NCBI GenBank assembly: GCA_045538305.1
Contig: JAZSRC010000071.1
Location: 1 to 34,329 of the forward strand
Direction of reading: 5' to 3'
Origin: SFHK01 sp045538305
GTDB taxonomy: Bacteria; Bacillota; Clostridia; Christensenellales; Aristaeellaceae
Length of the DNA: 34,329 bases
The position numbers were made by a program, and so were the translations under genes. The notes beneath the pieces are model-generated. The model saw nothing but the letters and a program-made list of their open reading frames with translations. It was not told the origin of the DNA and did no database searches. Of the stretch, positions 8,044 through 16,735 are shown one piece after another (the first letter of the stretch is position 1; every line of letters begins with the position of its first letter).

Positions 8044-9753
8044 GTGGAAATCAGTGAGAAACGCGCCAGCAATTTTATTGAAGAATTTATTGAGGAGGAC
8101 CTCCGACAGGGGCGTTTTGATCACGTTAAAACGCGTTTTCCGCCGGAGCCTAACGGATACCTGCACATCGGCCACGTAAAGGCCCTTTGCATTGATTTCG
8201 GAATTGCAAACAAATACGAGGGTTCCTGCAACCTTCGCTTCGACGATACCAACCCTGCCAAAGAGGATACCGTTTTCGTGGATGGCATTCAGAGAGACAT
8301 TGAATGGCTGGGCTTTAAGTGGGATAAGCTGCATTTCGCCAGCGATTTTTTCCTGCGCCTGTATGAGATTGCCTGCGATATGATCCGAAAGGGTCTTGCC
8401 TATGTGGACGACCAGACTCCGGAGGAGATGCGCAAAAACCGCGGCACCCTCACGCAGCCCGGCGTGAACAGCCCGTACCGCGACAGAAGCGTGGAGGAAA
8501 ACCTTGACCTTTTCGAACGCATGAAAAACGGTGAATTTGCCGACGGCAGCCGCGTACTCCGCGCGAAGATCGATATGTCCTCGCCCAACGTGCTCATGCG
8601 CGATCCCACCATGTATCGCATTAAGAGATGCCACCACCATCGCACGGGCGATGACTGGTGCATTTACCCGATGTACGATTTCCAGCACCCCATTCAGGAT
8701 GCCATCGAGGGCATTACGCATTCCTTGTGCTCGCTTGAATATGAAATCCATCGTCCGCTGTACGATTGGATGGTAAACAACGCCGGTTTTGAAATGCCGC
8801 CCCGCCAGATTGAGTTTGCACGCCTGAACATTACCCGAACCGTCATGAGCAAGCGCTATCTGCGCAGGCTTGTGGAGGAAGGTTATGTAGCCGGCTGGGA
8901 CGATCCCCGCATGCCCACCCTCGTCGGCATGCGCCGCCGCGGCTATCCCGTTGAAGCAATACACGACTTCCTTGCCCGTGTAGGCGTTGCCAAAGCGGAT
9001 TCCACCGTTGACGGCGCGCTGCTGGAGGCTTGTGTACGCGATGCGCTGGGCGCATCCGCGCCTCGTGCCATGGCGGTTCTGAATCCTCTCAAAATTACTC
9101 TTTCCAACTGGGAAGAGGGACGGGTGGAGGAAATCCGTCTTGAGAACCATCCGGATCATCCGGAAATGGGCGAACGCACGGTTACCTTTGGCCGTACGCT
9201 GTACATCGAGCAGGAGGACTTTATGCTCGATCCGCCGAAGAAGTTCTTCCGCCTGGCGCCCGGCCGCGAGGTGCGACTGAAGGGCGCGTACATCATCAAG
9301 TGCGAGGAAGCGCTTACGGATGAAAACGGCAATGTAGTGGAGCTGATCTGCACTGTGGACCACGACAGCAAGTCCGGCAGCGAGGGCGCAAACCGCAAGG
9401 TAAAGGGCACGCTGCATTGGGTAAGCGACGAAGACGCCGTGGACGCCGAGGTTCGCCTGTACGAGCCGATTATGATGGATGAGGACGCTGTGAGCGAAGA
9501 GGTTACCGAGGAGGGCGACGAAGCCGAAGAAGCGCAGCCTAAGGATTTCACCGATCGCCTGAACCCCGATTCCCTCAAGGTGCTTACCGGCTGCAAAGTT
9601 GAACCCGCCATTGCCAAAAGCAATGTGGGCGACCGCTTCCAGTTCCTGCGCATGGGCTACTTTGCCAAGGATCCGGATTCCGTTTCGGACAAAATCGTAT
9701 TCAACCGCATTGTCCCGCTGAAAGACAGCTGGGCCAAGGCTGCAAAAAATTGA
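8044..9753 (+). CDS. glnS: glutaminyl-tRNA synthetase
   Basis: A class I aminoacyl-tRNA synthetase that charges tRNA-Gln with glutamine directly. The opening (NFIEEFIEEDL...RFPPEPNGYLHIGHVKA) is characteristic of GlnRS; HIGH is at about residues 41-44 and the KMSKS equivalent is VMSKR in NITRTVMSKRYLRRLV. The C-terminal anticodon-binding beta barrels end in VFNRIVPLKDSWAK, as in E. coli GlnRS. I chose GTG 8044 because AAGGAGGAG (8028-8036) lies 7 bases before it; the in-frame ATG 8023 is upstream of that site. At 569 residues it is slightly longer than the E. coli enzyme. The difference includes an acidic insertion of about 20 residues (near nt 9475-9540, DEDAVSEEVTEEGDEAEE) in the C-terminal barrel region. 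It stands alone, between two paralogous secreted protein genes. Confidence 0.96.
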   Translation: MEISEKRASNFIEEFIEEDLRQGRFDHVKTRFPPEPNGYLHIGHVKALCIDFGIANKYEGSCNLRFDDTNPAKEDTVFVDGIQRDIEWLGFKWDKLHFASDFFLRLYEIACDMIRKGLAYVDDQTPEEMRKNRGTLTQPGVNSPYRDRSVEENLDLFERMKNGEFADGSRVLRAKIDMSSPNVLMRDPTMYRIKRCHHHRTGDDWCIYPMYDFQHPIQDAIEGITHSLCSLEYEIHRPLYDWMVNNAGFEMPPRQIEFARLNITRTVMSKRYLRRLVEEGYVAGWDDPRMPTLVGMRRRGYPVEAIHDFLARVGVAKADSTVDGALLEACVRDALGASAPRAMAVLNPLKITLSNWEEGRVEEIRLENHPDHPEMGERTVTFGRTLYIEQEDFMLDPPKKFFRLAPGREVRLKGAYIIKCEEALTDENGNVVELICTVDHDSKSGSEGANRKVKGTLHWVSDEDAVDAEVRLYEPIMMDEDAVSEEVTEEGDEAEEAQPKDFTDRLNPDSLKVLTGCKVEPAIAKSNVGDRFQFLRMGYFAKDPDSVSDKIVFNRIVPLKDSWAKAAKN

Positions 9754-9766
9754 TGACAGATGAAAA

Positions 9767-9798
9767 ATTCGCCAGAAGAATACATTCTTCTGGCGAAT
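9767..9798. terminator. 14-bp hairpin after glnS
   Basis: ATTCGCCAGAAGAA (9767-9780) pairs perfectly with 9785-9798 across a TACA loop. On the plus strand there is no T-run behind it. On the minus strand it is followed by TTTTT, so as drawn the uridine tail faces the other way. Confidence 0.55.
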
Positions 9799-9803
9799 CT
9801 GCA

Positions 9804-9832
9804 TTGCAAACGGATCGATTTCGTACTATAAT
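9804..9832 (+). promoter_or_regulatory. promoter of the second large secreted paralogue
   Basis: TTGCAA (9804-9809), 17-base spacer, TATAAT (9827-9832): a strong sigmaA-type promoter 33 bases before the start codon. Confidence 0.75.
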
Positions 9833-9865
9833 ATCTGCATGAATTTAAATTGGGAGGGAAGATTT

Positions 9866-12187
9866 ATGAAAAAGCAGTTTATGCGCATGCTCGCGCTGAC
9901 GCTTTCTTTGATCATGGCGCTGTCCTTTGGCGCAATGGCGGAGACGGTTAGCAGCGTTGAGGATTTCAACCGGGATTATCTGGCAGACTATCTGATCGAT
10001 TTGTACAATGAGAGCCTCCAGCAGACCGAAATTGTGGAAGCCGAAAACGGCGATTGGACGAATTACAACACGGCCGCTTTTCCCGATGCAAGAATCAGCC
10101 TGCTTCTTGAAGTGCTGGGACAGGTCTTTGATCTGGAAGTCACGGCGGTAGACGATAACGACGGCTGTGAGCAGTTGCTGATCGATTCTGAATCTCTTGG
10201 TCTGGCAGATTTTCTTCTTCAGTCCGGCGAAACCGACATTGTAACCGGTGATTCCGAGGATGGATATATTCAGGTTTCCTATGAAGAGCTGATGAAGCTT
10301 ATGTATTTGATTCAGTATATGAACTCCTACAATATGAATACTTCAGAAGCCGTTCAGCTGTACGATTATTTTACCGGAAGCGATTATTGGGCGGATATGG
10401 AAAAGCTCGGTGCCCTCGCGGCGTTTGAAATCAACCGCTTTGCGCAGCTGGCGGTGAACAATCAGCTGGTTACCATTTCCGAAAACGGAGAAATGACCAT
10501 TAAGGCCGACGTAAAGCAGGCGCTTGATGTAATCGCCGGCTATCTGCGCGACGCTGCAACCGATTCCGAGGCCCTTGGTTCGCTTTGCAGCCTTAAGCTG
10601 TTTTCGCTTCTGAAGCTGAATCAGGCGTTCCGGGCAGAGGAAGTTTCTGCGATGCTGGTTTCCGCGGCGGACAGCCTCGCGAGCCTGGATCTTGATAGCG
10701 TGCAGGTACAGGGTGAGCTTTATCTGCATGTGGATGTAAACGGCGCAGTGGAAGGCCATGTAAACTACGGTGTACCCGGTTACTCCATTGCCCTTACCCT
10801 GAATGGCAGCGCCGATCAGTTTGCGCTTTCCTTCGACGTGAAGGACAATGATAAGAGCCTCAGCATGAAGCTTGACAGCCGCCACGAAACGGTGTTTACG
10901 CTTGTCAGCGATTTAGACGGCAATCTCGATGTAAGTGTTAAGATCAATGATAGCGGCGCTGAAATTGATTGTTTGTATGCCGGGGAATACGATACATTCA
11001 ATGCTGCTATTATCGTAGACCAACACGGCGTTTCTCTGGCCGGCAACTATCAGGATACCTTGGACAGAACTCAGACGGAATTGATGATGAATTATGATGC
11101 GTATCTTGATTATTTTGCTCTGAGCTTCGACTCACAGGATTCCAGGCTCAGAAAGCAGGTTAATGTGGAACTTTCTGAAGACTACCAGTGCTTAAGCTAC
11201 TATTCTTTCATTAACGGACGTATAGAAACCTTCTTAACGCTGACTGGCTCTGAAGACTGCTACATACTGGATGCATATTCGTACAGATATGGAATTTTGA
11301 ACGCAAGTATTCTGCCCTATTACGACAGCGTATCTATGAAGATAAGCTTTGATACCTTGAACAGCAGAATTCCGAACTTGGGAGCGTCGATCATATATAG
11401 TCCGTATTCGGATTCAATGTATGGCGGTCTGGTTACATATAGCAGAGGAAGCGAAGGAAGATATGAATTTTCGCTCAGCTCCGATGCGCTGGAAGTATCT
11501 GCCGAGCGAGACGGAATGAAGGTTGATTTCTTTGTAAAGAGCGCTATGGAAGGCAAGGATTGCGTAATCGATGTCGGCGCGAACATTACAGAGGATACTG
11601 CGCCCTATACCGTTATCCCCGCCCTTGAGGCCAGACTTGTGTTTAACCCCGAAACGCTTCCGGAGCATACCCTGGATATAAAGGTGTATGATAAGGAATA
11701 CGCCTCCGATGCATGGACCGTCATTGCAGAGATTCGAAGCCTGTTCAGCGGAAAAACCTGGATGTATAATTCCAAAATCAACGGTTCGACGACCATGCTT
11801 ACCGGTCTTGCATCCGAAACGGCCACAAAGTCGGAATTTGTGCTTCAGGGCATGATCGACAATCAGATGCTGAATGCATCCGTCGGCATGGATCAGATTG
11901 TGGAAACGGGCGACAGCCTTAGCTTCCGTCCCTTCATCGACGTGAAAATGGGCGCCGAAAGCTGGCGTTACGAGCTGCCCATCGTCCTGACGTATGACAT
12001 GGGCGCAGACGGAACCGAAACGGCGAAGATCTCCGGTGAGCTTAAGAGCATTATAAAGGGCGTTGAAACGGTTCTTGGAAAGCTGGTACTGGAGTCGGAA
12101 AACTTTGCCGGACCCAGTAAGCATGTAGACGGCACCGAGCTTTCGGCTGAGGATCTGCTTCTGTTTCTTCAGAGCTCAGGGTTCTAA
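9866..12187 (+). CDS. large secreted protein of unknown function, paralogue B
   Basis: This is a paralogue of the protein at 5700-7859. ATG 9866 follows GGGAGGGAAGA; the in-frame ATG 9839 is in the leader and is rejected. The signal peptide is MKKQFMRMLALTLSLIMALS with cleavage near GAMAE, and the mature part is about 750 residues without membrane spans. The conserved early block shared with paralogue A is LGALAAFEINRFAQLAVNNQLVTISENGEMTIKADVKQALDVIAGYLR, and the shared tail is WRYELPI... / GTELSAEDLLLFLQSSGF. The middle is a long run of predicted beta strands. Base use in the middle (about 10.9-11.5 kb) looks more AT-rich than the ends. I see no catalytic motif; export and family expansion suggest an envelope or surface role. 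Confidence 0.8.
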   Translation: MKKQFMRMLALTLSLIMALSFGAMAETVSSVEDFNRDYLADYLIDLYNESLQQTEIVEAENGDWTNYNTAAFPDARISLLLEVLGQVFDLEVTAVDDNDGCEQLLIDSESLGLADFLLQSGETDIVTGDSEDGYIQVSYEELMKLMYLIQYMNSYNMNTSEAVQLYDYFTGSDYWADMEKLGALAAFEINRFAQLAVNNQLVTISENGEMTIKADVKQALDVIAGYLRDAATDSEALGSLCSLKLFSLLKLNQAFRAEEVSAMLVSAADSLASLDLDSVQVQGELYLHVDVNGAVEGHVNYGVPGYSIALTLNGSADQFALSFDVKDNDKSLSMKLDSRHETVFTLVSDLDGNLDVSVKINDSGAEIDCLYAGEYDTFNAAIIVDQHGVSLAGNYQDTLDRTQTELMMNYDAYLDYFALSFDSQDSRLRKQVNVELSEDYQCLSYYSFINGRIETFLTLTGSEDCYILDAYSYRYGILNASILPYYDSVSMKISFDTLNSRIPNLGASIIYSPYSDSMYGGLVTYSRGSEGRYEFSLSSDALEVSAERDGMKVDFFVKSAMEGKDCVIDVGANITEDTAPYTVIPALEARLVFNPETLPEHTLDIKVYDKEYASDAWTVIAEIRSLFSGKTWMYNSKINGSTTMLTGLASETATKSEFVLQGMIDNQMLNASVGMDQIVETGDSLSFRPFIDVKMGAESWRYELPIVLTYDMGADGTETAKISGELKSIIKGVETVLGKLVLESENFAGPSKHVDGTELSAEDLLLFLQSSGF

Positions 12188-12215
12188 CATATCAAAAACC
12201 AGTTTTTGACAAATC

Positions 12216-12260
12216 ACCGGGCTGCCGGGGAAAAGCTTCCCCGGTGGCCCGGTCTATTTT
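12216..12260 (+). terminator. terminator after paralogue B
   Basis: A GC-rich stem: ACCGGGC and CCGGGG pair with CCCCGG and GCCCGGT, with a small internal mismatch and an AAAAGCTT loop. TCTATTTT follows. Confidence 0.75.
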
Positions 12261-12327
12261 GCCATAGGCGTATTCTGTATGCCAGCGCGCAAAAGCGAGA
12301 ATGCTATGCCCGGAGGTGATATAGGAT

Positions 12328-12756
12328 ATGGATCAGAATGCTGAGCTTCTGCGTTCCGTTCACGGCGCGGCACGCATGGGAATCGAGGCGATCGAGCTGC
12401 TCATCGACAAAGCGGAGGATGACGGCATCCGGCAGGAAATGCTTAACGAGCTTAAGTCGTACAAGCAAAGCGAGCAGGAGGCACTTGACTACCTTCATGA
12501 GGCAGGCGCAAAACCGAAGGCGCAGAACCCGCTGTCGCGGGCAGGCACATGGATGGGCATCCAGATGGATACCCTGATGGATCAAAGCGCTTCACATCTG
12601 GCGGATATGCTCATTCAGGGCTCCACCATGGGCGTGATTGAGCTGATTCGCGCGCGCTCTACCTGTCCTGAGGCGAGCGAGCAGGCGCATTCCCTCGCAG
12701 AGAGGTTCCTTGAAAACGAGGATGCGTCTATCGATCGACTGAAAAAGTTCCTGTAA
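12328..12756 (+). CDS. uncharacterised helical protein conserved in Clostridia
   Basis: A 142-residue all-helical protein with no signal peptide, probably a four-helix bundle of the ferritin-like type. The segment GTWMGIQMDTLMDQSASHLADMLIQGSTMG resembles one I recall from uncharacterised clostridial proteins of the same length. GGAGGTGATATAGG precedes ATG 12328. It lies 63 bases upstream of yabP in the same direction, so it may be co-expressed with the sporulation genes. I see no clear pair of ExxH iron motifs of true ferritins, so no metal role is claimed. Confidence 0.7.
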   Translation: MDQNAELLRSVHGAARMGIEAIELLIDKAEDDGIRQEMLNELKSYKQSEQEALDYLHEAGAKPKAQNPLSRAGTWMGIQMDTLMDQSASHLADMLIQGSTMGVIELIRARSTCPEASEQAHSLAERFLENEDASIDRLKKFL

Positions 12757-12819
12757 GCGCGCTTAGCCGGGTATAGATACTGCTCAGTGCGAATACCATC
12801 GGTGTATGGGGGGATGCGC

Positions 12820-13101
12820 ATGAAGGAAACTATGCCCGGCGCCATAAAGGCGCATTCGCTGACGGTGGAAAACCGCATGAATACGGTGATCACCGGCGTT
12901 GAAGCGGTGGATTTGTTTAATGAGCAAACGATCGTTTTGACCACTACAGAGGGAGCGATTACCCTTTCAGGTACGGGCTTGAATGTGGAAAGCCTGGACC
13001 TTACACAGGGCAGGCTCATCGTTACCGGGCGCATCGAGGCGGTAGAGTATGAGGACCGTCAGCAGAAAACGCGCGGCGTACTCAGCCGCATCTTCAGGTA
13101 G
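12820..13101 (+). CDS. yabP: sporulation protein YabP
   Basis: A small YabP/YqfC-family protein of 93 residues. The core NRMNTVITGVEAVDLFNEQTIVLTTTEGAITLSGTGLNVESLDL...GRLIVTGRIEAVEYEDR...RGVLSRIFR has the same pattern as B. subtilis YabP (ITGVK-V-SFD...L-GFLAIRG-NL-MKNLDVEKG-V-I-GKV). It is a mother-cell protein needed for normal spore formation in relatives. The start could be ATG 12814 or 12820; I prefer 12820 because the G-run at 12807-12813 then has proper spacing. yabQ follows after 2 bases, as in B. subtilis. Confidence 0.88.
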   Translation: MKETMPGAIKAHSLTVENRMNTVITGVEAVDLFNEQTIVLTTTEGAITLSGTGLNVESLDLTQGRLIVTGRIEAVEYEDRQQKTRGVLSRIFR

Positions 13102-13103
13102 CC

Positions 13104-13472
13104 ATGCTCTATTATACAATCGGGCAGGCGGATCAGGTTCTTGTCATGCTGCTGGCAGGCGTTGTGCTGGGCGTATGGTACGATCTTTGGCAAAGGATCT
13201 CGCGCCCTATGGAACCGGGACGCATTCTGAACGCTTTTCTGGATATAGTTTGCGTACTTGGCGTGTTTATCATACTGCTGCTTGCGCTTTTTGTGTCGGG
13301 ACGTTTGGAAATCCGGCTGTTCTCGCTGATGGCTGCTGCGCTTGGTATGTTTCTGTATCTGTTTATCGTGCCGCCGCTGCTGGATGATATTGTGAATATA
13401 ATCAAAAAAGGATTTAGGCGATTGTATAAGTTTCATAATCTTAAGAAAATATTTCAATTTTTTTGCAGGTGA
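13104..13472 (+). CDS. yabQ: sporulation membrane protein YabQ
   Basis: A 122-residue integral membrane protein with about four transmembrane helices: QVLVMLLAGVVLGVWYDLW, IVCVLGVFIILLLALFVSG, LMAAALGMFLYLFIV, and the N-terminal one. The WYD motif after the first helix and the basic C-terminus are typical of YabQ, which is needed for cortex and coat formation. The ATG is 2 bases after the yabP stop, so the two are translationally coupled. Confidence 0.88.
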   Translation: MLYYTIGQADQVLVMLLAGVVLGVWYDLWQRISRPMEPGRILNAFLDIVCVLGVFIILLLALFVSGRLEIRLFSLMAAALGMFLYLFIVPPLLDDIVNIIKKGFRRLYKFHNLKKIFQFFCR

Positions 13473-13533
13473 AGCAGGAGAAAAAAGACTTTGGTCGAAT
13501 TTTATATCTTACACTTGCGAAAGGATGATATTG

Positions 13534-13824
13534 ATGGCGTCAAACCGTTTTTCTATCAAGCCCCGGTTTCTGTTTATTCTGATTATTCTACTGGCAATCC
13601 TCTTTACTCCCGTATATATGCATCTTAACAGCAAAAAGGCCGAGCTGCAGGCGGAACTTGCCGAAGCGCAGGCGAAGCACGATGCCCTCCGCGCGCAGGT
13701 ACAGGAACTGAACGACAAAATCAATCACCTGAAAACCGATCAGGGAATTGAGCAGTATGCCCGTGCCGCCGGTATGATTATGCCGGGCGAAATATCCTAT
13801 GTGGCAGGAAACGGCTCTAATTGA
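13534..13824 (+). CDS. divIC: DivIC/FtsB-like septum formation protein
   Basis: A bitopic protein of 96 residues: a short basic cytoplasmic head (ASNRFSIKPR), one transmembrane helix (FLFILIILLAILFTPVYM) and an extracellular coiled coil (LNSKKAELQAELAEAQAKHDALRAQVQELNDKINHL). It ends with the family's short conserved tail (IEQYARAAGMIMPGEISYV). It helps assemble the division septum with FtsL and DivIB. I chose ATG 13534 rather than 13525 because AAAGGA at 13520-13525 then has an 8-base spacing. The order yabP-yabQ-divIC matches B. subtilis. Confidence 0.88.
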   Translation: MASNRFSIKPRFLFILIILLAILFTPVYMHLNSKKAELQAELAEAQAKHDALRAQVQELNDKINHLKTDQGIEQYARAAGMIMPGEISYVAGNGSN

Positions 13825-13843
13825 CGACATCCATTACATACGC

Positions 13844-13880
13844 CTTGCCGTGCGGACATGCTCCGCGCGGCAAGTTCTTG
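13844..13880 (+). terminator. terminator between divIC and the convergent PHP gene
   Basis: CTTGCCG-T-GCGGA pairs with TCCGC-G-CGGCAAG (13844-13874) with one mismatch and a 5-base loop; TTCTTGTT follows on the plus strand. Confidence 0.7.
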
Positions 13881-14639
13881 TTACAAGGGTATTCTTTTTC
13901 GTTGTCGGTATAATACCTGCTTGAAGCCGAATGAATCAATCAGCGATTGCGCGCTGTCTGCATCTGCGCCGATATCACAGGCAAAATGGCTGTCGGAGCC
14001 AACGGTGATATGTCTGCCGCCGCAGAGCTTGTAGATTTCCAGAATCTCTCTTCCGGGCATGCATTCCGGGTAGCCTCGTCTGACAGACGAGGTATTGATT
14101 TCCAAAGATGCGTCCTTATCGAGAAGGTACATAAATATTTCGCGCAGTTTCTTTTCTTCGTAGTACAGTTCTCCGTAATAGCGCTTTGGAAAATCGATAT
14201 GCGCCAGCGAATCAAAGCCGCCCGCCTTTACCATTTTCAGCATTTCTTCCCAGTACATGTCAAAAAACTGCCTGGCGCTATACGTCCTTTGAACCTTTTC
14301 GTCCGGGAACAAATCGTTTACCCAATGAATGCTTCCAAGCACAAAATCATAGGGGTATTTGGAAAGCGAACGGCATTCATCGGCGTACAGATGCGTTTCG
14401 CCAAACTCCATACCGGCCAGAAGCTCTATGCCCGAAGGCGCTTTTGCGCGGGCCAGGGCAAGATCTTCAAAAAAACGGTCGGGCTTGTAATACCGGTAAC
14501 CGTAGTCCACCGGGTTCAGATCGACATGATCGGTAAAACATATAACGGAAACGCCCTTTTGCTCCGCCATCTGAATGTAACGCTCCATGGTTTCTTCAGA
14601 GTCGCAGGAAAGGTGCGTATGCACGTGCAGATCGATCAT
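13881..14639 (-). CDS. PHP-family phosphatase, histidinol-phosphatase-like
   Basis: A complete PHP phosphoesterase of 252 residues. Metal-binding motifs are visible in order: DLHVHTHLSCD, CFTDHVD, GMEFGE, LGSIHW, LAHIDFPKR and GSDSHF. This pattern matches HisK-type histidinol phosphatase, which removes phosphate from L-histidinol phosphate. No histidine biosynthesis gene is near, so another phosphate ester is possible. The start is ATG 14639: the reading frame extends upstream to 14747, but that part lies inside the MFS gene. It overlaps the MFS stop by 4 bases (ATGA), so the two are coupled. Confidence 0.85.
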   Translation of the reverse strand: MIDLHVHTHLSCDSEETMERYIQMAEQKGVSVICFTDHVDLNPVDYGYRYYKPDRFFEDLALARAKAPSGIELLAGMEFGETHLYADECRSLSKYPYDFVLGSIHWVNDLFPDEKVQRTYSARQFFDMYWEEMLKMVKAGGFDSLAHIDFPKRYYGELYYEEKKLREIFMYLLDKDASLEINTSSVRRGYPECMPGREILEIYKLCGGRHITVGSDSHFACDIGADADSAQSLIDSFGFKQVLYRQRKRIPL

Positions 14640-15847
14640 GCTTTTTTCCTCGCGGGTTTGATGGTAAACGCGTAGGCGCTGTTTAAAAGGCCCAGCACGG
14701 CGGAACATATGAACAGAAGCTCGATGCCCAGCGACTTCCAGATCCATCCGCCGAAGAGGGCGATGAATATGGTAATGACATGGTTGATGGAAACGCCCGT
14801 GGATATGGTCGCCTTCACCTCGTCGGAATTATCAGAAAGCTCCTGCACGTAGAGATTGGAGGCCATGGATGCAAGGGAAATCACGGCGTCCAGCACGTAG
14901 TTTACGCAGCACACGACGAATGCAACGTCTTTTGGGAAAATATGGTGCGCAAAGCCGTACATCATGCATACGCCGACCAGAATGATGGTGTCTGCTACCA
15001 TGGCGACTTTGTAGCCCAGCTTGTCGATGATTTTGCCAACGATGGGCGAAGCGAAAAAGCAGGCTACGGCGGAAATGGCGAAAAGCAGGCTGATCAGCGC
15101 GGCATTGGCCTCATAAAACAGTATCAGTACATACGGACCGAAGGTAAGAAACACTTGCTTGCGCGCGCCGTAGAACATTTCCAGCATGTAGTATTTTGTG
15201 TACTTTTTGCGGAAATAAAACCGGTGCTTCGTTTCGCGCGAATCGCTTTTACCCTTTATGCGCATGGCGCACACGGCGCTTACGCCCGCAAGCAGCGCAG
15301 CTATGACGAAAAACACGGAATATGGCTGGTTTTCCGTAAAGTAGGAAAACGCCGCGACGATTACCAGATATCCGACGAGCGTTCCGATCTGGCTTATGGC
15401 GCTTTGGGTTCCAAGCGCTGTTCCGCCGAGCCCGGGCTTTGCATATTTCAGGGTAAGCGTGCTTTTCATGCCCAGTTGTATGTGCTCGCCCAAGGAGTAT
15501 ACACAGATGGCCAGCGTAGCCAGCACTTTGGTGGGCGGAAGCACGGCATGCATACCCATACCCGCAAGCATGATGACGGCGCCCGCCTTATACATCGTTT
15601 CCGCGGAAAGCATGTAAAATGCCGCCAGTATAAACACCAGCAGAATGCCGGGAATTTCGCGGAAGAATTCCGTAATTCCCCTGTCCATTTCTCCCATTTG
15701 GACAACCTCCGCAAGGAAATTGTCCAGCATGCCCTTATATAGACCGTAGGAGAGTCCCGAGATCAGAACCGACAGAAAAAACATCTTGAAGCCGGTCTGC
15801 TTGTTGAATATGCCCGTCAGGTTCAGGAGAGGATTTCGTTTCTGCAT
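14636..15847 (-). CDS. major facilitator superfamily transporter
   Basis: A 403-residue protein with about 12 hydrophobic spans (for example FFLSVLISGLSYGLY, IPGILLVFILAAFYML, GYLVIVAAFSYF, SVFFVIAALLAGVSAVCAM, MVADTIILVGVCMMYGF and VITIFIALFGGWIWKSLGIELLFICSAVLGLL) and a central charged loop (KGKSDSRETKHRFYFRKKYTK). It fits the MFS fold. The substrate cannot be told. AGAGGT precedes the ATG on the minus strand. It is co-transcribed with the PHP phosphatase; the pairing may mean import followed by dephosphorylation, but that is inference. Confidence 0.82.
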   Translation of the reverse strand: MQKRNPLLNLTGIFNKQTGFKMFFLSVLISGLSYGLYKGMLDNFLAEVVQMGEMDRGITEFFREIPGILLVFILAAFYMLSAETMYKAGAVIMLAGMGMHAVLPPTKVLATLAICVYSLGEHIQLGMKSTLTLKYAKPGLGGTALGTQSAISQIGTLVGYLVIVAAFSYFTENQPYSVFFVIAALLAGVSAVCAMRIKGKSDSRETKHRFYFRKKYTKYYMLEMFYGARKQVFLTFGPYVLILFYEANAALISLLFAISAVACFFASPIVGKIIDKLGYKVAMVADTIILVGVCMMYGFAHHIFPKDVAFVVCCVNYVLDAVISLASMASNLYVQELSDNSDEVKATISTGVSINHVITIFIALFGGWIWKSLGIELLFICSAVLGLLNSAYAFTIKPARKKA

Positions 15848-15911
15848 AATTGGACCTCTGTAAAAGAATTTGTATTACTGCCATACGCCGGTTCAATATT
15901 TTCCAGATTAC

Positions 15912-15940
15912 ATTATACATTCAGAATAGGCGATTATCAA
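15912..15940 (-). promoter_or_regulatory. promoter of the MFS-PHP unit
   Basis: On the minus strand TTGATA (15935-15940), a 17-base spacer and TATAAT (15912-15917) face the MFS gene. Confidence 0.75.
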
Positions 15941-16051
15941 GGCCTGAATTGGCCCGGAGGGCATGTATTTCATGAATGCGGTGAGCTTCTTTGGATGTTC
16001 AACGTTTTTTCAATATTGCATGGTACAATTCATACTGCGGAGGTGTGAGCG

Positions 16052-16735
16052 GTGCGACTTTTACTGGTAGAAGATGAAAAAAGAATGGCGCAGGCGTTAT
16101 GCGAAATACTGCGCCTTGAAAAATATGAAGTGGATCATTTTGCAAACGGAATCGATGGGCTGGCGGCTATTGAAAGCAATATCTATGACATCGTCATTCT
16201 GGACGTCATGCTTCCCGGTATGAACGGCTATGAAATAGCAAAACGAGCGAGACAAAAAGGCATTCGTACGCCGATATTGATGTTGACGGCAAAGGTGGAG
16301 CTGGACGATAAGGTAATGGGACTTGACAGCGGCGCCGATGATTATCTGACAAAGCCCTTTATGACCAAGGAGCTTCTGGCGAGGCTCAGGGCGCTTGGCA
16401 GGCGGAACATCAACGCGCCGGACGGCGCCTTGAAGTACGGAGATATTTCCCTTGATACCGGAGCCTCTGTATTATCCTGTATTGAAACCGGTCAAAGCGT
16501 GCGGCTCAGCGAAAAGGAATATCGGATTCTTGAATACCTGATGATTAACGGAAAACAGATCCTGACCAGAGAACAGCTTGCAGTAAAGATATGGGGATAT
16601 GAGAACGAGGCCGAATACAACAATGTAGAGGTATATATGTCCTTTACCCGCAAAAAGCTTGCCTTTGTTGGGGCAAAAACGCAAATCAAGGCGGTGCGCG
16701 GAATCGGCTATGAATTGAGGTGCGATGATGTTTAG
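16052..16735 (+). CDS. OmpR/PhoB-family response regulator
   Basis: A 227-residue regulator with a receiver domain (acidic pair E7-D8, phosphoacceptor D51 in VILDVMLPGMNG, T in LMLTAKV, K in DDYLTKPF). The C-terminal winged helix (LSEKEYRILEYLMINGKQILTREQLAVKIWGYENEAEYNNVEVYMSFTRKKL...IKAVRGIGYEL) binds DNA. The start is GTG 16052 with GGAGG 8 bases before it. The histidine kinase gene starts inside its last codons, so the pair is coupled. It probably controls the VTC-like/DUF4956/beta-helix genes just downstream; no direct repeat operator was identified. Confidence 0.95.
   Translation: MRLLLVEDEKRMAQALCEILRLEKYEVDHFANGIDGLAAIESNIYDIVILDVMLPGMNGYEIAKRARQKGIRTPILMLTAKVELDDKVMGLDSGADDYLTKPFMTKELLARLRALGRRNINAPDGALKYGDISLDTGASVLSCIETGQSVRLSEKEYRILEYLMINGKQILTREQLAVKIWGYENEAEYNNVEVYMSFTRKKLAFVGAKTQIKAVRGIGYELRCDDV

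Noticed and set aside
13881..14747. Longer form of the PHP phosphatase starting at 14747
   Set aside because: The extra N-terminal residues lie inside the MFS gene and the PHP fold begins at the ATG at 14639.
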